From NCBI GenBank assembly GCA_013433145.1, contig CM024185.1:2988501-3052500 (forward strand): 64,000 nt of DNA, in the 5' to 3' direction. The notes beneath the pieces were generated by a model. It worked only from the letters and a program-made list of their open reading frames with translations, was not told the DNA's origin and did not search any database. The stretch's first letter is position 1; each line of letters begins with the position of its first letter. The position numbers and the translations under genes were made by a program. The stretch comes from Ascaris suum. Its lineage: Eukaryota; Nematoda; Chromadorea; Rhabditida; Ascarididae. This document shows positions 26,201 to 40,735 of the stretch, one piece after another.

Positions 26201-27347
26201 TTCTAACAATATCGCTTCTGAAAATAAATGTGAATTTAAAAAAGATCATCATCGACGAGAAAAAAAATCAGCTGGACTTTCAGGATCCCTTAAAACAAAT
26301 TCAGGAAATCCGGAAAATCAATGGGGCAGCAAGGGTATTTAAACGGATCGTGCCTACACCTGCGACAATCAAGTGTATATTTTACACCTCAACTTAACAA
26401 AAAAAAACATTCGATGCGATAGTTTTCTCTATCATGTTGATAGTTGTATTATATTCTTCGGATTATCCTCTAATTGAATATTTTAGTCGATGAAGTCGAA
26501 AATTTGATTAAAAACATTAGGTAGCGAGCAAAAAAATGTGCTGGGGCATTAGACGTGTGAGAAAAGAATTTTCCCAGACAACTTGCAAATGTACACCTAA
26601 TCGTTATTAACAATTTATCCTCTGAGTCCTATTTTGATAGAAAATTTCATGCTTAATGCTTCATAATAAACCTGAAAGGTGTTCTTCATATTGATCAGGT
26701 AAGAAAACATGAACTACTACACGTCAACAAAGGCTAAAAACACTGCAAAACAACGAGAAGCAAACCCTTTCTTTTGGAATGGAGGTGAAGGCATGAAGAA
26801 CTACCAGCCCACTTAGTATGGACTGCAAAAATCATTCAATCTTCTGTGGGATGGAGGGAAATCATTCGATCTTCTATGGGATGGAGGAATTAGACCTCAG
26901 TCATTCAAAATGGGTGGTTTATAATTCATTCTTTTCTTCTTGTGCTCTTCATTCATTTTATTATTGAAATTCGTAAAATCACTTCCCTCATAGCCTGTTG
27001 GAGTGAATGCAATTTGTTCCTCACTCCCCGCCTCTCTCCCCACGTCGGAAATTCCTCGCCTTTCTGCACTTCTTCCAAGAATATTTCCTCTTCCCCCATT
27101 TTCCTGGAAAATCCTAGCTTTTTCTGCACTTCTTCGGGAATTTTTCCTTTCCCACCCCCCTCCCTCTCTCAAAAATTTTCAAAGGAAAATCTTTATAGGA
27201 ATCTATAAAAAAGAGAATAACAAAAAAAACTGTACTGTTAACTGAAGTGTTGAGCTTTGCCACCAACTCGTTCGTCGGCTGTGACTTGCTTGCTTCAATG
27301 GTAATTAATGCACACGCTGTATGAAAATCTCTTAATTCCTCCACCAT
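12912..27347 (-). CDS. TTI1: TTI1 homologue (TELO2-interacting protein 1), TTT complex HEAT-repeat scaffold
   Basis: Exons, 5' to 3': 27243-27347; one missing exon; 26042-26217; 24775-24937; 24042-24135; 23375-23531; 22555-22824; 21522-21718; 20758-20905; 19679-20005 (in-frame TGA); 19448-19613; 18573-18664; 17861-18080; 17470-17573; 17087-17185; 16252-16461; 15639-15846; 14655-14757; 14355-14541; 13699-13871; 12912-13068. Apart from the missing exon, every junction keeps phase, giving about 1,120 residues, close to vertebrate TTI1 (about 1,090). The C-terminal HEAT region is recognisable: an AVLRAMISFVIDVTQWFP block, then an acidic loop, then LRNRLLVLKLLKLSLEAL, then ARKQAFK-VIVTMCETTGSF followed by MYRRFKGEVWPSI, and a last block ending ANDSLQELAQVLK. 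By family it binds TELO2 and TTI2 in the TTT complex, which delivers new PIKK kinases (mTOR, ATM, ATR, SMG1) to HSP90/R2TP. Weak points are exon 2, the TGA exon, the donor at 17085-17086 (GAG/GTTGTT) and the join around 15.6-14.8 kb. Confidence 0.87.
17206..17270. repeat. (TA)n microsatellite in a TTI1 intron
   Basis: About 32 TA units, ending roughly 18 bases before the 3' splice acceptor of the TTI1 exon whose right edge is 17185. Length change here would alter the distance between branch region and acceptor; any effect on splicing is inference. Confidence 0.95.
22864..23017. repeat. 32-bp tandem repeat in a TTI1 intron
   Basis: Four diverged copies at 22891, 22923, 22955 and 22986 of a unit near TCAACGRGTTTTTTCAAGGC followed by AATTGACTAGA, with a degraded fifth copy at the start. 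It lies immediately upstream, in the gene's sense, of the exon at 22555-22824. Confidence 0.8.
26828..26888. repeat. two-copy 31-bp tandem duplication
   Basis: The unit AAATCATTCRATCTTCTRTG plus GGATGGAGG occurs twice with two substitutions. It sits in the TTI1 intron that should contain the unidentified exon 2. Confidence 0.8.
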
Positions 27348-27349
27348 TA

Positions 27350-27367
27350 TGACGTATTATGACGTCA
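27350..27367. promoter_or_regulatory. CRE/ATF-like motifs at the TTI1 start
   Basis: TGACGTAT (27350-27357) is followed 2 bases later by the perfect palindrome TGACGTCA (27360-27367), 3 to 20 bases upstream of the TTI1 ATG. A third half-match, TGACGTTA, lies near 27413. TGACGTCA is the consensus for CREB/ATF bZIP factors. Position at the gene start makes a promoter role plausible, but no transcription start is known. Confidence 0.45.
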
Positions 27368-30300
27368 CCTTTGATGCGTTCACTCTAGATGAAACACATA
27401 ATCGGTCAGTACTGACGTTATTCATTGGTGAATTCAATAAAACAATCGCAAACGCAGAAGAAAAAGAATATAACAATAGAATTATCTCTCCTCCTCTAGC
27501 ATTCCCCAAAAAGTCAATCGGTACTTGAATATTTGTCCTTGAGGGCTCATTACTGTGTACTGGTATGTCCCACTTCAGCGTTAAGATACTGAAATTGGGG
27601 AAAAAATTGAAAAATTAAAGAAAAAACTCCTCTTCGAAATCCATTGAATTTTTCTAGCGCTAAGATTAGACATAGTAATACACGATAATGGCTCGTAATT
27701 ATACGACAATACTCTTAAATCTTTGTAACTCAAAGAAATATCAAATGGGCATGGGAAGCAATTTATTCGTTATTGACGAAATTAAAGCATTTTTTTTTGT
27801 CTTCCGAATAATTTCACGTAGTCACTTTTACATTACAGCCAATGATCCGTTGATTTTTTTCCCCCCGTAAATATACACTTTTATTCGAAATTCTTGCTTA
27901 AGTTTTAACAAATTCTCGCATCTAGCAGCAATGTTTCGGTACAAAGCATTCCCGACTGTAACTGCTATAAGTGCCACCGCTTCCAATATATGCAAGCAAT
28001 ACATCTATTACACCTATCACACCTGTTGCGCAAGTCCTAAGATAAAATAATATCAGCATATATCGGTTCAATTCGGTGATAATGTTAAATCCGATTGTTA
28101 AAATGACAGCGTATTTTGCATATTTCTCGACATTTTCAATAATTACATTCGATGATATGCAAATGTAATGTTTCTTCATTCATCAAAAAAAAACGCAAAA
28201 ATTATGGACGTAAAAAAACGGAAAATTTTCGAATATGAAATAGCAACAACAAAGCTTTATTTTATTGCAAAATATGATAGTCCTATTAATAGTGACGACG
28301 ATGATTGAAAAACGAAACATTATTACCATCATCCTCAAAATACTATATGAATTCAATAATTACTTCTGCGAAATTTTCCTCTATTTCTATCTATACAAAA
28401 TAGAATACAAATGCAAAGATATTCTAAAGAAGTTAATACAATAGACGTTTTGGTATTCTTCTTATTTGACCGACCGGTTCAACAATTAATTTACGAAAAA
28501 ATAAATAAAAATTTACTGATTAATGCCGTCAAATCGAAACTAATCTGGTCAATACCTAACCCACTCAAAAGACTTTTTTTTTTTCTTAAATCGCATTAAT
28601 ACTAAAAGAAAAACCAAAACCTATCGCTGCAAAATGCAGGCAGTTTTTAACCACCTCAATGCTTTTATTTCTTCTCGCTGATGACCGATCAATGTTAATA
28701 TGATAAACGAAACGATATTTTTGCCAATATTGTAGTCATAACCTCCAAATTTAACGACTTTCAACGCGCAGAATATGACATTCACGCAGACATCCAGACA
28801 TACACACACAGACACAGTCCTATCGGTTACACTCTTGCAAGACAAACCTCAGAGAGCATTCTCTCAGAGAAATTTGAATAGCACATTTATAGAAAGCTCT
28901 TAGTAGGATTCAATTCCAATATTTACAGCGCTAAAGCTTTTCGATTAGCTCACGAATGCCTCGATGAAATCCATTAGGTGCACATCCACAGGTGAGTTGC
29001 ACTCCATATTACTTAAACATTTACAAACTAGTAATGATGTACTTTTAATGTATATCCGTTTACAGGTAAAATTGAACTCAATAAAAGCACAGGTGTTCTG
29101 CTCTTGACGGAAAGACTGAATGAGCGAATAATGAAGACACATCTCTCCTCCCCTCAAAATTAATCGCGGTAACTTCAGCGGTCAAGACTGTGACAGCTGA
29201 ACATTTATGAAGAAATATAGTCCATTTGTGCAAATTTCAGGCAAGAATTCTTGGTTGGGTCGCTCCACTTTATAATCCGATAATGACAGATTTCGTGACC
29301 TTCATGTGGAAGTCCCAACCTATGGTGGAATTTTCGTTGTTTTGCCTCAAATTCTATAAAGTTGCTAATTACATTCTATGAGACTTAAGACATAGGTGTT
29401 TCGATCACTATCGTAAGGCGTGCATAGTCAACTGTCGACCTATTTCAGTTTATCATGGGCAAATATTGTCTCAATATCTCATTTCAGAAATTAGGATAGT
29501 TGGAATGATAACCGGAAAGGATAGTTAGAAAAGTGACCGGAAAGGATAGCCGGAAAGGTTTATTTAAATTTGGTTCCACTGTTGTTCACTGGATCATTTT
29601 TTTTCCGGTTTTCATATTCGATTGAAGTTTTTAAATCCCGAAATATTGAAGATTATCGGATGAAATTCAATTTGACCCACGGTCACAAATTTGTGAAACA
29701 ATTTTCGGTTATTTTCTTAGAAAGTATTTTCTCGTTTATTGAGAAATGAGAGCGTGGAACTCATATCTCATAGTTGGAATATGAGAGACCTCTCCATCAA
29801 CAATGACTTTTATAGTTTTCACTTTGGAGATATCCATGTTTCTGTTCCTCATAATGTTTGATCTTTGTTCTCTTTAATGGCCTTTTCGGTTTTTAAACGT
29901 ATAATTATGTGTAATGTTTATGCTTGCATATGTTTTATTACTTCCTTGTATATTTACTTTATTGAACGTGTCATTCTATGCTTTTTTACTGTGTAAATAA
30001 CGACTTATTATTAATTAATTAATTAATTAATTAATTATTACTACTACTATTATTATTATTGTTGTTATTATTTTTTTGTTATTATTATTATTGCTATCAT
30101 TATTACATTTGGAAGAGCTTCCTTTGAAATATTATCGCTGCAGAATATGTTTCAGTTTTTTTTTTAAAGCCGCCTTAATTCGTTCGATCCGATTCTAATT
30201 TAATCCGTTGAACATAAGATGCATCTCATCCACTACCTCAGATGCTTTTGGTTATACAGAACAAAAACGGAATTTTCTCTTTATTCTTAAATAGGAAATT

Positions 30301-32469
30301 GAATACTTAATAAATGCAGCCTGTTAATGCTGCATTTATCAAGTACTATGATAATCTAATAAAGCCATTGAAATACGATAATCGCTGAGACTCCTGGAAT
30401 ATGTAAACGACAACCTGATCATCGGAAGTACTGCTAAATATGAGTTAATTGCACATTTTTTTCTCATTTATGCAAAACGATGATGTTAAGGCTTTGCATG
30501 TACTTTAAATGCAATGATACGATTCCCATATTGATAGAGTCAATGTTAACGTCGATAATTCTTTAAAGGCGATCGCTAAATTCTTTAGCTTTAAGTAACA
30601 TTTCGCCCATATTTACCAACCATATTAAAGTTTTTCCTAACATAATTTTTTTGAGAGAATTATTTTATGCAATGTTTTCAATTTTTTTTTTTTTGCAGAT
30701 ATTATTTCCGTATTCTATCTTCTTATAAAAAAAAAGATTATCAGCTAAAACTTCATTGATAGCTATCATTTAATTAGTTCTATTTCATCAATTTGTGAAT
30801 TTATTGGAGAAAAAAATTAAAAAATATGCGATTTTTAATCAAATATTTCCTCATAGATTTTCAAATTCGTTATAGTTTAGCTTCATAACACAACATTCAA
30901 CTATGTGGGAATTCATTTATTGTGTAAACAATTGCATAACGACGTTATATGTTAAGAATAATATGAAATTGATGCAAATCATCGATCACTTTTAAAACAA
31001 TCATTCATTAGAAATTGCTAATATAGACTTGAGAATTATCAAATCATCGATCCATATTTAAATGATTAGAAAATTCCCATATAAATCAGATTTTCACCGT
31101 GAAAGTTATTTATTTATTTATTTATTTATTCAGACATTAATTACATAATAAACGTTATTTCATGAATAAATGTTTTAGATTTCGTCACTTTCTAATATAT
31201 TTCAACAACATGTATATAATTATTTGATGATAACCACAAAATCTATTATCACAAGAACGATCAGTTGATTTTTATGAAGTGGAAAATAATCTCGTCGGTC
31301 GATTTTTATTGGATGGAAAAATTCTCTGAATACTTAGAAATTTGGCAATCAAATTTCTCGTCAAATGAATGTGGTTGTTGTTCGTTTTTTTTTCTTCAAT
31401 GAATTGCGATCACAGATATCACTAAAATCAATATTGCACAATTCTAACTATGAAACGATATAAACCATAATTTTTGCAATCAAAATTTTTGCGAAATTCA
31501 AATGGAAATTTCAATACTCGAAAATTTTCAGCTAATACTTTCAAATATGTAAATTATATATTAAGGAAACTAATTTGCATAAATGGATTAAACATTCATT
31601 TTACAATTTCGGCACGTTACTTCATTCTTTTCATTAAAAGTTTCAAAAATGTCGAGAAAAAAAAATTTCCATCTTTTTAGGTTTTTTTTTTCATAGTTTT
31701 CCAAAAATTCCATAAATTCATTTATAAATTACAATTGAAAATTTTCATATATTTACAGAAAATTCACAAAAAAAAAGAATTAAAATTTAATTACCAAACG
31801 TTTAAAAAATTCAAAAACTTCAACACTTAAACATCGATATTTTAATGAAAATTTAAAACTCAATTTGGAAATAATTCGATGTTTCATCAATATTATTCAT
31901 TTTTATTATTCGATGATAATTTCTCTTTTGCTTCTCTCTCTTTGCTCCTTAGAGAATTATCATTATCATTCATAGAGAACTCCTTCGAGAATTATCATTA
32001 TCATTCATAGAGAACTCCTTCGAGAATTATCATTATCATTCTAGAGAACATCAATACCTAACAATATCAATACTATTTGAAAATCTATAATTCGAAAATT
32101 ATTGTAAACTATTTTCACAGTGGAATTATACGAGTATGAAAAAAAAAAACTTCTCTTACATAATTAAAAAAATATTTCAATGATCATCTGTCGATTAAAT
32201 ATTTTATTTTCGATGCTGTTCGAATCAATTCTATTCATATTAATTCTCAATTTTTATTGATTTTTTCAATTTTTCATCTCTATTCATAATATAATGATTT
32301 TTTTTGTCAATTCTTTTCTTCAGTAAAATTTTCCGATGCTGAGAATAAAAATTTTCTCTCTGTTTTCTTTTTATTATAACACTGTGAGGATTTTTTACAG
32401 TTTCATTCTATAGATTAAATTTGAATGATCCAGAATGGGTGGGTCCAGAGTATTATATGATCACATCAG
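27368..32469. other. AT-rich intergenic stretch with hydrophobic exon-like fragments
   Basis: Two minus-strand hydrophobic segments look like receptor pieces: one near 28049-28180 (KYAVILTIGFNIITELNRYM) and one near 27860-27985 in another frame (ALIAVTVGNALYRNIAARCE). I could not join them to each other or to further exons, so no gene is called. Also present are a CCGGAAAGGATAG-type tandem motif at 29500-29565, a (TTAA)n run at 30010-30038 running into ATT/TTG trinucleotides to 30110, and a (TTTA)n run at 31106-31130. Confidence 0.45.
31945..32049. repeat. 35-bp tandem repeat, three copies
   Basis: Three near-identical copies of a unit containing CTCCTTCGAGAATTATCATT then ATCATTCATAGAGAA. 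The first copy differs at the TCG position and the last is slightly truncated. Confidence 0.9.
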
Positions 32470-32617
32470 TTATTGCGTGATATGCGACTCGTTCGAGGAT
32501 GTTTCATCGATATTGCATCGCTTATAACGATCACAGCATTATGCTTCGAACTGAATGGATGAATGATTGCAGTACGCAATTCCTCATTACAAGCAATTGT
32601 TATTATCCTGTAAATGC
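32470..32617 (-). CDS. possible 3' exon of a rhodopsin-like GPCR (TM7/helix 8)
   Basis: The minus strand shows CATTTACAG as a possible acceptor, or reads through as DCIYRIITIACNEELRTAII, then a Ser/His/Arg-rich tail ending SRISRNN and a TGA. The spacing of the Ile-Tyr and the following N-E-E-L-R resembles the NPxxY end of TM7 and the start of helix 8 in peptide GPCRs. The NP is not conserved and no upstream TM exons were found, so this may be a relic or chance. Confidence 0.22.
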
Positions 32618-33072
32618 AATCGCATTGTTTTGGCGTATCAAATTTGGAGAGCACTATCATTCGTTTTGAGAGTGGGGTCTCATTCATTCAATGGGGTGGG
32701 GGAGGTGGTGGATTAGACATAGTCTTAAGCCTTCTAAGAATCCACCCATAAAGCGACGCTAAAAAATCATTGAAAAAATTTGAAAACTTCATAAATTTTT
32801 TTACGTTCAAAAACGTGAAATTTTAACGCATTTTTGACGAAATCTATTAATTAAAAAATTTTCAAAATTGTGAAAATCAATATTTTCCAAAAAAAAATTT
32901 GGAAAAGTTCCAAAAAAAATTCAATCCCCATAATACTCGATTATTGCTTTCATGCATGAGCCATTATAGAACATATACAATTGAACAGATTTACAAAATT
33001 ACTTTTGTGTTGCTTAGCAACTTATTTCATTAAATGTTTCATTGCGGATAGTGTAACAATTGAGTTGATCGA

Positions 33073-33080
33073 TGACGTCA
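33073..33080. promoter_or_regulatory. isolated CRE palindrome TGACGTCA
   Basis: A perfect 8-bp TGACGTCA palindrome lies about 0.8 kb downstream of the Srx-like gene. With no gene start nearby its role is unknown; one such match in a window this size can occur by chance. Confidence 0.2.
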
Positions 33081-33884
33081 TTTAAAAAAAAAAACTTTTT
33101 TTTTTCATTCTTCACTCAAAAAATTTCAATATTTCAATAATCTCTAAAGAAGAGTCAATTTCTTTCATATATTTGAAAAAGAAAAAAGAAAACCGATGCG
33201 ATAAACAATAAATCGGATATATATTGTTTTATAATATTTTAGTTTAAACAAATGTTTGCAGCAAAAATTTTCAAGAATTTCAGTAAAAGAATGCCGATTA
33301 AATGAAATAGATTTCCCCTCCTTTTAAAGATTTGAAGGAGGAGGGGGATTTATCCTAAGGGATGAGATGATTTATTGAGATAGCTGAACGGTGATATCAC
33401 CGTATTTTGTATTTAGAAAAATATTCACCTATTGACGAGTATCTATCAAAGATATATTACAATGGGAAAAAGATATAATCAATTTAAGGGCTAATATATG
33501 TTAATATGCTCTTAAATACGTTAATACTCTTAAGTACGACAAGTAACTTCAATGTTAATTACTCTTTAAATACTTATAGTTTTTAATTATAGACTCTTAT
33601 TTTTTGCAAGTAAAAACCTTTTTAAATATCTTTTCAAAGTTAACTGTTACGGTAATTCGCTATTAAACGAAGTGCTCTATTAATCCGGTTCCGGTAAGTT
33701 AAAACCGAAAATCCAACCGGAAAACTAGGGATTGATTGTAGCATTTCAGATGATGAGAGTCACTAAGCTAAGGAAGAAATTAAAGTTGGTCTATCGGGAA
33801 GAAGAGTTACGATAGACTCGAAAGCGAGTAATTTTGATGGTGTTGAATGAATAAAACATACTAGGAGGGCATTATGTGAAATGC

Positions 33885-37510
<3,626 letters not shown>

Positions 37511-37537
37511 AGTTAACGCGACGAAGACGTCCGTGTG

Positions 37538-37552
37538 CTGAAAATTTTCAGT
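37538..37552 (-). promoter_or_regulatory. candidate spliced-leader acceptor of the Srx-like gene
   Basis: The minus strand reads CTGAAAATTTTCAG and then 27 bases of leader before the ATG at 37510. The acceptor matches the nematode consensus and no upstream coding exon is needed, since exon 1 already supplies a full N-terminus. Confidence 0.5.
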
Positions 37553-39191
<1,639 letters not shown>

Positions 39192-39285
39192 ATTTGGACC
39201 TATTGACGAAGTGAAATTTTTCGAGCGAAATAATTTCGAGAATGAGCTCCGGACGATCGTCGAAGAGGCTATCATCCGGAGTTGA
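39192..39285 (+). CDS. orphan last exon of an unrecognised plus-strand gene
   Basis: After a CGTTTTTCCAG acceptor the frame reads FGPIDEVKFFERNNFENELR then TIVEEAIIRS and a TGA (30 residues plus one split codon). Composition is clearly less AT-driven than the flanks and the peptide is helical and charged, as in a real C-terminus. It needs an upstream exon ending in phase 2, which I did not find. The same DNA forms an inverted repeat (39247-39281). Confidence 0.3.
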
Positions 39286-39620
39286 CTCTTTGCAATCTTG
39301 ATTTGTAAAATCAGCTTCAATTTGAAAAAAAACTCTAAATACTTTGAAAAATCGAATGACTGATAAATGCTTGAAAAAAAAAATGGAAGTTTTTTTAAAA
39401 AAAATAGAGGCTCTGAGAAAAGTTATAAGGGCTTTGAAATTTTATAAAAGTGGAACGAGTACAGCTTTGAATTTTGCTGGCAAACTTTTATTCAATCAAT
39501 CGATTTCACGAAATGATGCAAAATTTCTCGGAAAAACTCGCCTGATGTAAAAATTTTTGGAGAAATTTTGATTTAGATTGAGCTTAAATTTACTAGTTGG
39601 CCATTTTTAGACAGGAAATA

Positions 39621-40472
39621 TTATCGTTTTCTGCGACCTTCCTTTTTCTTTGCTCTCCTCTTCCTTTCCTTTCCCGTTGCCAAACCGATACCTATAATTT
39701 GCACACCTTTACCTGAAATTTATGAAACTCATAAAGCAGAGGAGTTATTTTCGAGGAGCTAGGAGAAATACTTGAAAAATGCCATAACAGCTTCATAGAT
39801 CAACAGCGACTTAGAAGTGAGCAATTGAGATGAATGGGCGTTATCGCCATTAAGCACTTCGCCGTTAGTTGCAATGAAAAGTTAAATGCAATTACATGTC
39901 TCAATAGCCCATAGACTTGTATATTCAGACTTCATATGTTTATACTTTCATATTTGATACTTCATCGACCAGGAAATTATCGAAATTTTTCAGCAGATTT
40001 TTCTTTTTCAGCGATTCCTACCAGATAGGATATAAATGCATTATGGCGTATTTTCTATTATTTATTGGGCAATTTATGAGACCGGTCGGTTTGCTGAATA
40101 GAATTCCGAAAAAAAATAACAATTTTTCCATTCGTTAGCTATACATTTCTGTGATTGCCTATTTATAAAATTATAGGAAACAGTATAACGAAATTTTTTC
40201 TATTTGTTATATTCATAATTTTATTCTTTGTTTATATTCTCTTTAATAATTATTTATTATTTTATCTTATTTCAATACCTCAAAATTTGGAAATAAGTAG
40301 AATGGACTTCTACCAATATAAATGTGAGCATAAACTTTGATGCTGGTAGAAAATTACGTAGCAGGAGGCAACAATAAACGAGACGTCCACAAAGCATTCG
40401 ATCGAACTCTTCGACATTCAGTATGTTTACTTGAATTGACAAAGCATTCGCTACGAATAAATATCTCTTCAT
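39621..40472 (-). CDS. candidate two-exon gene for a 68-residue basic protein
   Basis: Exon 1 (40358-40472) begins MKRYLFVANALSIQVNILNV and ends GRLVYCCLLL plus one base at a GTAATT donor. Exon 2 (39621-39712), after TAAATTTCAG, completes an Arg and reads KGVQIIGIGLATG, then the very basic tail KERKRRAKKKEGRRKR and a TAA. Phases agree (1/1). The product would have a hydrophobic middle (residues about 30-51) and a Lys/Arg-rich C-terminus of 16 residues. I recognise no family. A CACAACTTCAG acceptor 21 bases before the ATG could be a trans-splice site, and a GC-richer island lies just upstream. The two exons could also be ends of a gene with a missed middle exon. Confidence 0.38.
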
Positions 40473-40493
40473 ATCACTACCACTTCCCTTTAG

Positions 40494-40504
40494 CTGAAGT
40501 TGTG
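40494..40504 (-). promoter_or_regulatory. candidate trans-splice acceptor of the small basic gene
   Basis: CACAACTTCAG on the minus strand lies 21 bases before the ATG at 40472. It is weaker than the acceptors of the Srx-like and Tudor genes because the pyrimidine tract is short. Confidence 0.3.
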
Positions 40505-40735
40505 AGGTAGCGTGAAGGTGAGGGCTTAGGCTCGTCTCGTGCCCATCGGATACTGACGAGTCGATTCATCGTTGTTCCATGCGACTTGCTCCATCGCCCG
40601 CGTTCCGATGAGACCACTGATCGGAATGACTCGGTAGGACAAAGTCTAAGAGTTTGCTCGGAGCCCTCTTAAAACCGACCGCACACTAAGCAAAACTAAA
40701 CGATGAGTGGAGGTTCAGTATATAAGAGCTGAAAT
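40500..40735. promoter_or_regulatory. GC-richer island with a TATA-like element, possible promoter region
   Basis: Between AT-rich flanks, about 220 bases have near-balanced composition, ending in GTATATAAGAGC (about 40719-40730). It sits upstream of the candidate small basic gene on the minus strand, whereas the TATAAG is better placed for plus-strand transcription. No RNA gene structure was recognised. Confidence 0.25.

Noticed and set aside
26240..27242. Search for TTI1 exon 2
   Set aside because: Several acceptors exist (for example CACCTTTCAG near 26675 and TTTTTGCAG near 26825) but none gives an open exon going from phase 0 to phase 1 with a TTI1-like helix, so none was called.
28621..28845. 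Minus-strand frame with a hydrophobic centre (NIVSFIILTLIGH)
   Set aside because: Starts in a TG/CA-rich simple stretch, no clear acceptor and no match in phase to neighbouring fragments.
28861..29160. Perfect CAG/GTGAGT donor at about 28988 behind an ATTTACAG acceptor on the plus strand
   Set aside because: All three frames of the would-be exon contain a stop, so it cannot be an internal coding exon.
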